Shown here: positions 1 through 6,424 of the stretch, piece by piece
How positions within the stretch are numbered: the first letter of the stretch is position 1
Layout: the number at the start of each line of letters is the position of its first letter
NCBI GenBank assembly: GCA_029857855.1
Contig: JAOUGG010000048.1
Span: 1 to 10,091 of the forward strand
Length of the DNA stretch: 10,091 nucleotides
From: Acidimicrobiia bacterium
GTDB lineage: Bacteria; Actinomycetota; Acidimicrobiia; Acidimicrobiales; SZUA-35
Reading direction: 5' to 3'
Notes under the pieces: generated by a model
Databases searched by the model: none
The model's input: only the letters and a program-made list of their open reading frames with translations
What the model was told of the DNA's origin: nothing
Translations under genes and position numbers: made by a program

Positions 1-66
1 CTCTCAGTGTTAGCCCGCCGGGCGCGGCCGTGCAAGCCTCGGTCGGGAAGCATTCGCCGGCGACAC

Positions 67-94
67 ACGTCAAATGATGTGACCTACGTCAAAT
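67..94. repeat. 9-bp direct repeat beside the oxidoreductase stop
   Basis: ACGTCAAAT occurs at 67-75 and again at 86-94, 19 bases apart start to start. The second copy lies in the last codons of the oxidoreductase gene. The first 83 bases of the window hold no gene I can support. One plus-strand frame stays open from the edge to a stop at 75-77 and another to 94-96, but neither has recognisable protein content. The repeat could be a regulatory site or chance. Confidence 0.25.
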
Positions 95-1508
95 AGCGGA
101 GCACCTCGTGTGCCGCCTGGTGGCCGCCCAGGCCGTGCACACCCCCGCCGGGCGGGGTGCTGGCCGATCCCATGTAGAACATCGGCACGCTGGTGCGGTA
201 CGGGTTGAGCGTCGGCCAAGGACGAAGGAGCGCCCGGTGGTCGACGTTCGAGCCGCCGGCGACGTCACCGCCGATGAGATTGGCGTCGGCCCGCTCGAGG
301 TCGGCGGGTAACCACACCCGCCGGTCGATGATCGTGTCGCGGAAGCCGGGAGCGAAGCGTTCGATCTGGGCCTCGATCGCTCCGCTCATGTCGATGGTCG
401 ATCCGTTCGGGACGTGACAGTAGGTCCACACGGTGTGGCGACCGTCCGGTGTGCGCGACGGGTCGAACAGAGTGTGCTGGGCCAGCAGCACGAACGGAGT
501 TCGGGGATGACGGCCTCGGGCCACCGTCCGCTCGGCGGCCGCGACCTCGGCGAACGTGCCGCCGACGTGCACTGTTGCGGCCGAGGCCACGGCGGGGTTC
601 GTCCACGGGATCGGTTCGGAGGTGTCGAAATCGACCTTGCACACGCCCGGCCCGTAGCGGAAGCGACTGAGTCGAAGCCGGTAGGACCTCGAGAACCGCT
701 GGCCGACGATCCTGCTGATCTGGCGGGGCGACAGGGCGAACAGGACGGCTCGGGACTCGGGCAGATCGTCGGTGGACGCGACCCGGTGACCGGTTCGGAT
801 CTCACCGCCCAACGACGTCAGCACTTCGGCCATGACCCTGGTGATCTCCCCCGCGCCACCGGCGGGAAACGGCCAGCCGACGGCGTGGGCCGACGATCCG
901 AGCAGGAGGGCGAATCCGGAGGTGAGCGGCCGGTTCAGCGGCGCCACGGAGTGGGCGGCGTGACCGGCGATGATGGCTTTCGCCCGATCGGTGTGGAAGC
1001 GCCGGGCGGTCAACGAGGCAGGAGCGGCGAGCGGCCGCAGGAGCCTCGCCGCCAGCACCGGTCGCTGCAAACCCTCACGCACCAGGCCGGGCAGCGGTTT
1101 GGTCGTCAGTGCGAGAAGGTCGTCGAAGCGACGGCTTGGCCTGCCGTAGAGGGCGCGGTATGCGTCGCCGTCGTCCGCCCCGAGTTCGGACACCGTTCGG
1201 TCGAGGTCGCGCCAGACGACCGCCGCGTCACCGTTGTCGAGGGGGTGGGCGACGGCGGCCTCCGGGTTGATCCACCGGAGGCCGTGTCCGCCCCAGTCGA
1301 TCGTGCGCATGAACGGCGACGCGACGGTCAGCGGGTGGATGGCGGAGCCGAAGTCGTGAACGGCTCCGGAGGCGTTGGTGAGGGATCGGGCCGCTCCTCC
1401 GATCTCGTCGTTGGCCTCGAGGACCAGCACCGATCGTCCGGCCCGTGCGAGGGTGATCGCACCGGCCAGCCCATTGGGCCCGGATCCAACGACGACGACG
1501 TCATGCAC
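84..1508 (-). CDS. FAD-dependent phytoene dehydrogenase-like oxidoreductase (COG1233 type)
   Basis: A 474-residue flavoprotein of the phytoene desaturase/amine-oxidase-like superfamily. The N-terminus carries a Rossmann FAD-binding motif, V-G-S-G-P-N-G at residues 7-13. An acidic residue, Glu31, ends the second beta strand where it would contact the FAD ribose, and a Gly-Gly at 37-38 follows. The C-terminus has the family's second FAD-contacting segment, STPPGGGVHGLGGHQAAH at residues 450-467. Length is normal for the family. The substrate cannot be read from sequence: relatives act on carotenoids or other lipids, and many are annotated only as NAD(P)/FAD-dependent oxidoreductases. No carotenoid genes are nearby. 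The GTG start at 1508 sits 7 bases after a TATGTT -10 box with no Shine-Dalgarno, which suggests a leaderless mRNA. It is divergent from the MoaD/ThiS-like gene. Family call is firm; function is open. Confidence 0.88.
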   Translation of the reverse strand: MHDVVVVGSGPNGLAGAITLARAGRSVLVLEANDEIGGAARSLTNASGAVHDFGSAIHPLTVASPFMRTIDWGGHGLRWINPEAAVAHPLDNGDAAVVWRDLDRTVSELGADDGDAYRALYGRPSRRFDDLLALTTKPLPGLVREGLQRPVLAARLLRPLAAPASLTARRFHTDRAKAIIAGHAAHSVAPLNRPLTSGFALLLGSSAHAVGWPFPAGGAGEITRVMAEVLTSLGGEIRTGHRVASTDDLPESRAVLFALSPRQISRIVGQRFSRSYRLRLSRFRYGPGVCKVDFDTSEPIPWTNPAVASAATVHVGGTFAEVAAAERTVARGRHPRTPFVLLAQHTLFDPSRTPDGRHTVWTYCHVPNGSTIDMSGAIEAQIERFAPGFRDTIIDRRVWLPADLERADANLIGGDVAGGSNVDHRALLRPWPTLNPYRTSVPMFYMGSASTPPGGGVHGLGGHQAAHEVLRYLT

Positions 1509-1515
1509 AGTTCAA

Positions 1516-1521
1516 AACATA
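1516..1521 (-). promoter_or_regulatory. -10 box for leaderless oxidoreductase transcript
   Basis: On the minus strand the hexamer TATGTT (TANNNT class) ends 7 bases before the GTG start at 1508. This is the distance expected if transcription begins at the start codon. No clear -35 element is visible. Confidence 0.5.
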
Positions 1522-1553
1522 GACGTCGACGGTGCCTTTTCCGGGTGGCATGG

Positions 1554-1559
1554 CACAAT
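1554..1559 (+). promoter_or_regulatory. Possible -10 box for the MoaD/ThiS-like gene
   Basis: CACAAT lies 7 bases before the GTG at 1567. It departs from TANNNT at the first base, so support is weaker than at other genes here. It is used as one argument for the 1567 start over the ATG at 1558. Confidence 0.3.
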
Positions 1560-1566
1560 GGTTCCC

Positions 1567-1803
1567 GTGGCCGTTCTCCGATTGTTCGCTCAAGCCCGCG
1601 AATCGGCGGGCGCGGGCAGTGTCGAAGTGCCGGGCGACACGGTAGGCGACGTCCTCGACTCCGCCGTCGAACGATTCGGTGATCCATTCCAGCAGATCCT
1701 GGCCGGGAGCAAGGTCTGGCTCAATGGCAATCCCGTCGATCGGCAGGCGCCGGTCGATGCCGACGACGAGGTGGCCGTGCTGCCCCCGGTGTCCGGCGGG
1801 TAG
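1567..1803 (+). CDS. MoaD/ThiS family ubiquitin-like sulfur carrier
   Basis: A 78-residue beta-grasp protein. The N-terminal strand V-A-V-L-R-L-F-A-Q-A-R-E-S-A-G is typical of MoaD, and the protein ends in PPVSGG. The terminal Gly-Gly is the site that is adenylated and thiocarboxylated. MoaD proteins carry sulfur to molybdopterin synthase and ThiS proteins to thiazole synthesis; related carriers serve other sulfur transfers. No moaE, moeB or thiG is in the window, so the pathway is undecided. Length fits the family (about 80 residues). I chose GTG 1567 because it matches the usual MoaD N-terminus and lies 7 bases after a possible -10 box. ATG 1558 would add three residues. The next gene begins 16 bases after the stop, so the two may be co-transcribed. 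Confidence 0.75.
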   Translation: MAVLRLFAQARESAGAGSVEVPGDTVGDVLDSAVERFGDPFQQILAGSKVWLNGNPVDRQAPVDADDEVAVLPPVSGG

Positions 1804-1819
1804 TGGGGAACGCGAACTG

Positions 1820-3391
1820 ATGAGAGAAACCGAGGACGCTGCGGAGCGCGAATTCGAGAAAGCGGTGCGCCGAGCGCTCGACAACCCGCTGGGTCCGGTG
1901 AGCGACGGTGGTCCTCCGACGATCCCGACCGAGGTCGTTCGCCGGCCCAGTATGCGTCCGGACCCCGGCCTGCCCGACCCGCTGAGTGGCCGCGAAGGCC
2001 AGCGGCCCCCGCAGCCCCGGTCGGCTGAGCCGGTCGAGCAGGGAACCTCCGGCGTTCCTCGACCTCAGGCGCCATCCGAGCGCCCCCAGTCCGGGCAGCA
2101 GCCGCAGCAGCGGCCCTCCAGCCTCCCCCAACCCCAGCGGCCCCAGCGATCACAGAACGAGACGCGGTCGTTCCCACAGCAGCGAGTTGTGCAGCAGCGA
2201 GTCCCGCAGCAGCGTGTTCCGGATCAGCAGATCCCGCAGCAGCGAGTCTCGCAGCAGCGAGTTCCGGATCAGCAGATCCCGCAGCAGCGAGTTCCGCAGC
2301 AGCGAGTTCCGCAGCAGCGAGTTCCGCAGCAGCAAATCCCGCAGCAGCGAGTTCCACAGCGGCAAATCCCGCAACACCGATCGCCGGAACAGCCCCCGTT
2401 CGGCCAGGGCGACTACACCTCCGAGGCCCAGCGCCGCGCGCCCCAACCCGGCCCCGGAGCCGATCACCGGCGGGCCGTGGCCGACCAATGGGCCGACCCC
2501 CGTTCGTCACGCCCCCAGCCGAAGCAGAAGGTCAAGTCGAAGGGTCGACGCAAACGCGACGCCAAAGAGGTCCAGGGCAACCGCGCCCGGGAAGCCAAGT
2601 GGGCGGCCAACCGTTGGGCGGTGCCCTACTTCACCGACGGCCCCAAGGTGACCCTCGGCGTGCTGTGGTTCGCCTTCCTGATCGGGGGCGCGTTACTCGG
2701 ATTCAACTACGACAACTCGGCGGTGTCCTCGGTCGCCGTTGCGGTGGTCACCTCCGTCGTGGCCGCCCTCGCCGGTCTGCAGATCGGGTTCGCCTGGTTC
2801 CCGAAGAACTCGGCCACCCGCACCTGGACCTCGATCGCCGCATTCGTCGTCGGTGTCTCCGGGTTCTACGGGCCATGGGGTGTCGTCATCGGCCTGATCG
2901 TCGGTCTGCTGATCCTGACCGCGTACTTGATCCTGTACCGGGGTCACCGGCGAACGTCGGCACAACTGTTCGACGTGCTGATCCGGGCCGCCATCCCCGT
3001 CGGCCTGGCATCGGCTTCGATGGGCGCCATGGCCTACCGCAACCTGCCGGTGTTGATTGCGCTGATCCTGTTCGTCAGCGCCTACGAGGTCGGTGATTTC
3101 CTCGTCGGATCCGGTGCGTTCAACCCGGTCGAGGGGCCGATGGCCGGTCTCATCGCCGCCGGCGTGATTGCATTCTTCCTGTTTCTGATCCAGCCCGAAC
3201 CGTTCAGCTCGGAAACCGTCGTGATGTTCGTGGCGGTGGCCGCAGTCTGCTGCGTCGCCGGTCAGTACCTGGCGTCAGCGCTGTTGCCCCGTGGCAGCAT
3301 CTGGGCTCCCGCGCTCCGCCGCCTCGACTCCTACCTGATCGTCGCTCCGCTCTGGCTCCTGCTGCTGGTCCTGCTGCCCGACGTCCACTAG
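1820..3391 (+). CDS. Membrane protein with Q/P-rich repeat N-terminus and degenerate CdsA-like domain
   Basis: A 523-residue protein in two halves. Residues 1 to about 240 are polar and probably disordered, rich in Pro, Gln and Arg, with a pentapeptide repeat at 119-188. A basic stretch (KQKVKSKGRRKRDAK) precedes the membrane part. Residues 277-520 hold about eight hydrophobic segments. Two parts recall phosphatidate cytidylyltransferase (CdsA). One is AYEVGDFLVGS near 421-431 with EGPMAGLIAAG near 438-448, where CdsA has a D-x-x-A-Y-x-x-G region and a K-K-T-x-E-G segment. The other is ALRRLDSYLIVAPLWLLLL near 498-516, where CdsA has L-D-R-x-D-S. The K-D and H-G-G parts of the CdsA signature are absent, so enzyme activity is doubtful. 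ATG 1820 was chosen for the GGGGAA ribosome binding site at 1805-1810. The CdsA relation is inference from remembered motifs; a membrane protein of unknown function is certain. Confidence 0.8.
   Translation: MRETEDAAEREFEKAVRRALDNPLGPVSDGGPPTIPTEVVRRPSMRPDPGLPDPLSGREGQRPPQPRSAEPVEQGTSGVPRPQAPSERPQSGQQPQQRPSSLPQPQRPQRSQNETRSFPQQRVVQQRVPQQRVPDQQIPQQRVSQQRVPDQQIPQQRVPQQRVPQQRVPQQQIPQQRVPQRQIPQHRSPEQPPFGQGDYTSEAQRRAPQPGPGADHRRAVADQWADPRSSRPQPKQKVKSKGRRKRDAKEVQGNRAREAKWAANRWAVPYFTDGPKVTLGVLWFAFLIGGALLGFNYDNSAVSSVAVAVVTSVVAALAGLQIGFAWFPKNSATRTWTSIAAFVVGVSGFYGPWGVVIGLIVGLLILTAYLILYRGHRRTSAQLFDVLIRAAIPVGLASASMGAMAYRNLPVLIALILFVSAYEVGDFLVGSGAFNPVEGPMAGLIAAGVIAFFLFLIQPEPFSSETVVMFVAVAAVCCVAGQYLASALLPRGSIWAPALRRLDSYLIVAPLWLLLLVLLPDVH
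2174..2383 (+). repeat. 15-bp tandem repeat, 14 units, encoding PQQRV-type pentapeptides
   Basis: Fourteen in-frame 15-bp units with consensus close to CCGCAGCAGCGAGTT encode P-Q-Q-R-V. Variants are VQQRV, SQQRV, PDQQI, PQQQI, PQRQI and PQHRS. The block PDQQI-PQQRV appears twice, 45 bp apart, which suggests larger duplications as well. The repeat keeps several other reading frames open, which produces spurious ORFs on both strands. Confidence 0.95.
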
Positions 3392-3401
3392 CGTCGGCGG
3401 C

Positions 3402-3419
3402 CCGTCCCTCCGGGGGCGG
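3402..3419 (+). terminator. GC-rich hairpin after the membrane protein gene
   Basis: CCGTCCC (3402-3408), loop TCCG, GGGGCGG (3413-3419) form a 7-bp stem with one G-U pair, 10 bases after the stop. There is no T-run, so this could be an actinobacterial terminator lacking a U-tract or just GC-rich spacer. Confidence 0.3.
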
Positions 3420-3430
3420 CACGCTTCCTG

Positions 3431-3436
3431 TACCCT
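3431..3436 (+). promoter_or_regulatory. -10 box for the RsiG-like gene
   Basis: TACCCT (TANNNT class) lies 10 bases before ATG 3447. Transcription would start at or 2-4 bases before the codon, giving a leaderless or nearly leaderless mRNA. No Shine-Dalgarno is seen. Confidence 0.4.
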
Positions 3437-3446
3437 GGCCAGTAGT

Positions 3447-4076
3447 ATGCACGCCGATCTGCAACGACTGATGGCGCCGGAGATGCTCGACAATCTCCGG
3501 GCCGAACAACTGCCGCGACTCCGTGACCTCCGGGTCCAGTTGACCCAGGCCGAAGGGGACATCTCCTTCGTACGCCGGGTGACCCAGGGACGCCTCGACA
3601 TCGTCGGCCACGAGGTGGCCCGACGGGAACGCCGCGCCGCGGCCGGTTTCTCCGACGACGAACCCGACCCCGACGACGGGCCACAGATGACCTCCGCATC
3701 GGGTCTTCTATTCGACATGCCCGACATCCTGACCGACGCCGATCGCGTCAAGTCCACGACTGCGAAGTCGCCGGCCGATCTGGAGGACGTCCCCCACACC
3801 ATGCCGTCGCGCATGGTGCAGGTGCTCGAGCCGGGCGACATCGCGCTGGCGTTGATCGAGGATCTCGACCAGGTGGCCTCACCCGGTGATCTGGCCCGGG
3901 TCGAGAACCTGGAACCGGGTCAGCTGGCGGATCTCTTCGACAGGCTTCGGACCTTCGAGATCGATCTGTCGTCGTCACGCCGAACCCTGCACGACCGCAT
4001 CGACCGGATCCAGGACGAGATCGCCCGCCGTTACCGCGATGGCGAGGCCACGGTCGACTCCCTCCTCCAAGGCTGA
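3447..4076 (+). CDS. rsiG: RsiG-like anti-sigma factor homologue with two c-di-GMP-binding motifs
   Basis: A 209-residue, mostly helical soluble protein. In Streptomyces, RsiG holds the sigma factor WhiG inactive when loaded with c-di-GMP, which is bound through two copies of E-x3-S-x2-R-x3-Q-x3-D, one per helix. Here the first copy is exact: E36, S40, R43, Q47, D51. The second is E171, S175, R178, H182, D186, the same spacing with His in place of Gln. Both lie in amphipathic helices with heptad-like leucines, as expected for the antiparallel coiled coil. The middle (about 65-125) is acidic and probably flexible. Length matches RsiG. No sigma factor gene is in the window, so the partner is unknown. 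ATG 3447 follows a TACCCT box by 10 bases. The motif match is direct observation; c-di-GMP binding and anti-sigma activity are inferred from the family. Confidence 0.75.
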   Translation: MHADLQRLMAPEMLDNLRAEQLPRLRDLRVQLTQAEGDISFVRRVTQGRLDIVGHEVARRERRAAAGFSDDEPDPDDGPQMTSASGLLFDMPDILTDADRVKSTTAKSPADLEDVPHTMPSRMVQVLEPGDIALALIEDLDQVASPGDLARVENLEPGQLADLFDRLRTFEIDLSSSRRTLHDRIDRIQDEIARRYRDGEATVDSLLQG

Positions 4077-4088
4077 CAACACTGACCA

Positions 4089-4107
4089 GGGCCGATCGGG
4101 TCGGCCC
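4089..4107 (+). terminator. Hairpin between the RsiG-like and XRE genes
   Basis: GGGCCGA (4089-4095), loop TCGGG, TCGGCCC (4101-4107) make a perfect 7-bp GC-rich stem, 12 bases after the RsiG-like stop. No T-run follows. Its place before an independent promoter supports a terminator role, though an operator is possible. Confidence 0.45.
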
Positions 4108-4128
4108 CGCCCGGCGCCGAAGTGCCGG

Positions 4129-4134
4129 TATGTT
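4129..4134 (+). promoter_or_regulatory. -10 box for leaderless XRE regulator transcript
   Basis: TATGTT lies 6 bases before GTG 4141. There is no Shine-Dalgarno in the gap, so a leaderless transcript starting at the codon is likely. Confidence 0.5.
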
Positions 4135-4140
4135 GGACTG

Positions 4141-4566
4141 GTGAGCCGCGAGACCACACCGTCCGACGACAAAACCGTGTCCGACAAAAAGGCCGCGTCC
4201 GACGGGAAGTCCGGGGCCCCCGATATCGGCGAATTCATCCGGGAGCAGCGGCAACTGGCCGAGATGTCGTTGCGTCGCCTGGCCGATGTGGCGGGCGTAT
4301 CGAATCCCTACCTGTCGCAGGTCGAACGGGGCCTCCGTAAGCCGTCCGCCCAGATTCTCCAGCAGCTGGCCAAGGCGCTGCAGGTTTCGGCCGAGACGAT
4401 GTACATCCGGGCCGGCATGCTCGACGGCGACGCAGTGGTTGAACCGACGCTCGAGTCGGCGATCCGCCATGCCCCGGAACTCAACGAGGAACAGCGCAAG
4501 GCGCTGCTCAGCGTCTACCGGTCGTTCCTGGCCGCCGGTGCCGGTGAATCGGCCGCCGCCGACTGA
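4141..4566 (+). CDS. XRE-family helix-turn-helix regulator, Rv0474 type
   Basis: A 141-residue DNA-binding protein. Residues 1-27 are polar and charged (Asp, Lys, Ser). Residues 29-94 form a Cro/C1-type HTH: EFIREQRQLAEMSLRRLADV, then GVSNPYLSQVERGLRKPSA (52-70) as the turn and recognition helix, then LAKALQVSAETMYIRAGML. The N-P-Y-L-S-Q-x-E-R-G-x-R-K-P-S string is characteristic of the actinobacterial Rv0474 group. The C-terminus (about 103-130) is a short helical region, ELNEEQRKALLSVYRSFL. Rv0474 has been described as a metal-linked repressor; whether that applies here is unknown. It lacks the BldD c-di-GMP signature. GTG 4141 was chosen because it sits 6 bases after TATGTT. mshA follows 87 bases downstream from its own promoter. 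Confidence 0.85.
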   Translation: MSRETTPSDDKTVSDKKAASDGKSGAPDIGEFIREQRQLAEMSLRRLADVAGVSNPYLSQVERGLRKPSAQILQQLAKALQVSAETMYIRAGMLDGDAVVEPTLESAIRHAPELNEEQRKALLSVYRSFLAAGAGESAAAD

Positions 4567-4640
4567 TCCGGCCATGGCTTCGGCGGTCTGGCGTGTGCGA
4601 CGGACGCGAGCCTGCTTGGCCGCTGACGAGGGCCACCCTC

Positions 4641-4646
4641 TAACCT
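4641..4646 (+). promoter_or_regulatory. -10 box for leaderless mshA transcript
   Basis: TAACCT ends 7 bases before GTG 4654. A weak -35-like TTGGCC lies at 4616-4621 with a long 19-base spacer. No Shine-Dalgarno is present. Confidence 0.5.
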
Positions 4647-4653
4647 GGTTACG

Positions 4654-5868
4654 GTGATCAGCAGAGCGGCCTTCCTTTCGTTGCACACCTCGCCCCTGGT
4701 CCAGCCGGGTGTGGGCGACGGCGGTGGGATGAACGTGTACGTGCGTGAGCTGGTATCCGGGCTGGCCGGGGCCGGCGTCGTCTGCCGGGTCTACGTCCGC
4801 CGGTGGGCCGACGATCTGCCGGAGAAGGTGCTGGTCGAACCGGGCTTCGAGGTCGTGCACGTACCGGCCGGGCCACCCGTGCTGAAGAAGGAGTACCTGG
4901 CCGCACATGTCGACGAGTTCACCGATTGGGTGGCCAAGGACTTCGTCGACTTCGAACCCGACGTCGTCCACGCGAACTACTGGCTGTCCGGGGTGGCCGG
5001 ACGAGCGCTCAAGCAGCAGCTCCACCTGCCGCTGCTCACCACCTTCCACACGCTGGCCCGGGTCAAGGCCGAGGCCGGCGACTTCGAACCCGAATCGCGG
5101 GCCCGTGCCGAATCCGAGATCATGAGCTGCGCCGACGTGGTCCTCGCCAACGCCGAGGCGGAGGCCGACCAGCTCATCGAGTTCTATGACTGCGATCCGG
5201 AACGGATCGAAATCGTCCCGCCCGGTGTTGACCACGCCCTGTTCTCACCCGGCAACCAGGCAGGCGCCCGCTGGGCGTTGCGCACCGACGACCGGCGCCC
5301 GCTGCTGTTGTTCATCGGCCGTATCCAGCCGCTGAAGGGGGTCGACGTCGCCATCGAGACGCTGGCCCGGATCGAGCGGACCGACGCCCGACTGTGGATC
5401 GTCGGTGGCGCCAGCGGCGACAAGGGCGACGCCGAGGTGATCCGCACAAACCGGCTGATCGACGAACTCGGCGTTCGGGACCGCATCGAGTTCAAACCGC
5501 CGGTTCCCCATCACCTGCTGTCGACCTACTACCGGGCGGCCGACGTCTGTCTCGTCCCCAGCCGGTCGGAGTCGTTCGGCCTGGTGGCGCTCGAGGCCGC
5601 GGCGTGCGGCACACCGACGGTCGCCTCGGCGGTCGGCGGTCTGTTGACCCTGGTCGAGCACGGCCACAGTGGCTATCTGGTCGACGGTCGCGATCCGGCC
5701 GACTACGCGGCGTGGGTGAATGCCATCCTGGAGGATCCGGTGCTGGCCCGCCGCCTTTCGGTGTCGGCCGCGGCCCGGGCCCGCACCTACACCTGGTCGA
5801 CGTCGGCCGCCCGCCTCCGTCGCCTCTACGAGGACCTGGCCCAGGGAGCCCTGGCTCCGTGCCCGTGA
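4654..5868 (+). CDS. mshA: MshA-like glycosyltransferase (D-inositol-3-phosphate N-acetylglucosaminyltransferase)
   Basis: A 404-residue GT-B, family GT4 retaining glycosyltransferase. MshA transfers GlcNAc from UDP-GlcNAc to inositol 3-phosphate, the first step of mycothiol synthesis in the cytoplasm. The N-terminal domain has L-H-T-S-P-L (10-15) and G-D-G-G-G-M-N-V-Y (21-29), the glycine-rich acceptor/nucleotide loop shared by MshA and sucrose-phosphate synthases. ANYWLSG near 108-114 matches MshA's S-H-Y-W-L-S-G. The C-terminal domain has FIGRIQPLKG and the GT4 E-x7-E pair, E306 and E314, within ESFGLVALE. GTG 4654 follows TAACCT by 7 bases. The last bases GTGA overlap the start of the YbjN gene. 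The adjacent YbjN gene and nearby proC match mycobacterial context from memory. A related GT4 enzyme with another acceptor is the main alternative. Confidence 0.78.
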   Translation: MISRAAFLSLHTSPLVQPGVGDGGGMNVYVRELVSGLAGAGVVCRVYVRRWADDLPEKVLVEPGFEVVHVPAGPPVLKKEYLAAHVDEFTDWVAKDFVDFEPDVVHANYWLSGVAGRALKQQLHLPLLTTFHTLARVKAEAGDFEPESRARAESEIMSCADVVLANAEAEADQLIEFYDCDPERIEIVPPGVDHALFSPGNQAGARWALRTDDRRPLLLFIGRIQPLKGVDVAIETLARIERTDARLWIVGGASGDKGDAEVIRTNRLIDELGVRDRIEFKPPVPHHLLSTYYRAADVCLVPSRSESFGLVALEAAACGTPTVASAVGGLLTLVEHGHSGYLVDGRDPADYAAWVNAILEDPVLARRLSVSAAARARTYTWSTSAARLRRLYEDLAQGALAPCP

Positions 5869-6344
5869 CCCCGCCAACCGACGACGAGATCCAGGAGCGG
5901 TTCGACACCATCGACCGTTGGTTGAAGGCGCAGATGGCAGGGAACCCGGTCGTCGACACGGTCGAAGCCGACATCCACAATCAGAGGGCTTGGTATGTGC
6001 GGTTGCTGGGCGACGAGAAGGAGTTCTCCACCGTTTGGCTCCAGCTCCGCCAGCGCACACTGCACGCCGAGACCTACTTCATGGCGGCCCCTCAGGAGAA
6101 CGAGGCGGAACTCTACGCCTACCTGCTGCGACGCAACGCCCGGATGATCGGCGGACGATTCGTGATCGGCCCGGAGGAGGCCGTGTACCTCTACTGTCAG
6201 CTCGACAACACGATCGTCGGGATCGACGCCCTCCCCGGCGAACTCGATCGAATCCTCGGATCGATCTACCAGTGGGTGGAGCAGTTCTTCCAACCGGCGC
6301 TCCGCATCGGCTTCGCCTCGCGGTTCCGGACCGACTCCGTCTGA
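5865..6344 (+). CDS. YbjN-domain protein
   Basis: A 159-residue soluble protein with the YbjN fold (type III secretion chaperone-like). Characteristic segments are the central strand region through TYFMAAPQENEAELYAYLLR, then FVIGPEEAVYLYCQL and a C-terminal helix ending near GFASRF. No catalytic residues are known for the family. Its gene commonly follows mshA in actinobacteria (Rv0487 after Rv0486 in M. tuberculosis, from memory), but its role there is not established. The GTG start at 5865 overlaps the mshA stop by four bases (GTGA), so translation is probably coupled. A GTG at 5859, two codons upstream in frame, is an alternative. Function unknown. Confidence 0.82.
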   Translation: MTPPTDDEIQERFDTIDRWLKAQMAGNPVVDTVEADIHNQRAWYVRLLGDEKEFSTVWLQLRQRTLHAETYFMAAPQENEAELYAYLLRRNARMIGGRFVIGPEEAVYLYCQLDNTIVGIDALPGELDRILGSIYQWVEQFFQPALRIGFASRFRTDSV

Positions 6345-6410
6345 CCGTCCCCTCCGAAATTCGCGCGTCAGGTGGTACTCGGTACCGTCCTGGCTGCAAA
6401 TTTTGGCGGT

Positions 6411-6416
6411 TACGCT
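6411..6416 (+). promoter_or_regulatory. -10 box for proC
   Basis: TACGCT (TANNNT class) ends 8 bases before ATG 6425, consistent with a leaderless proC mRNA. The 80-base gap after the YbjN gene shows nothing else clear. Confidence 0.45.
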
Positions 6417-6424
6417 CGGACATC

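Noticed and set aside
414..1682. 422-residue plus-strand ORF opposite the oxidoreductase
   Set aside because: Antisense shadow typical of high-GC DNA; the minus strand carries clear FAD-binding motifs.
2174..2383. CRISPR array
   Set aside because: The units are contiguous 15-mers without unique spacers and are in frame inside a coding sequence.
1590..2510. Long minus-strand ORFs with AELAA-like or NSLLR-like repeats opposite the 15-bp repeat
   Set aside because: They are the same 15-bp repeat read in other frames. The plus-strand frame has the start, ribosome binding site and membrane domain.
4141..4566. BldD-type c-di-GMP regulator
   Set aside because: The C-terminal region lacks the BldD R-G-D and R-Q-D-D signature; the HTH matches the Rv0474 group.
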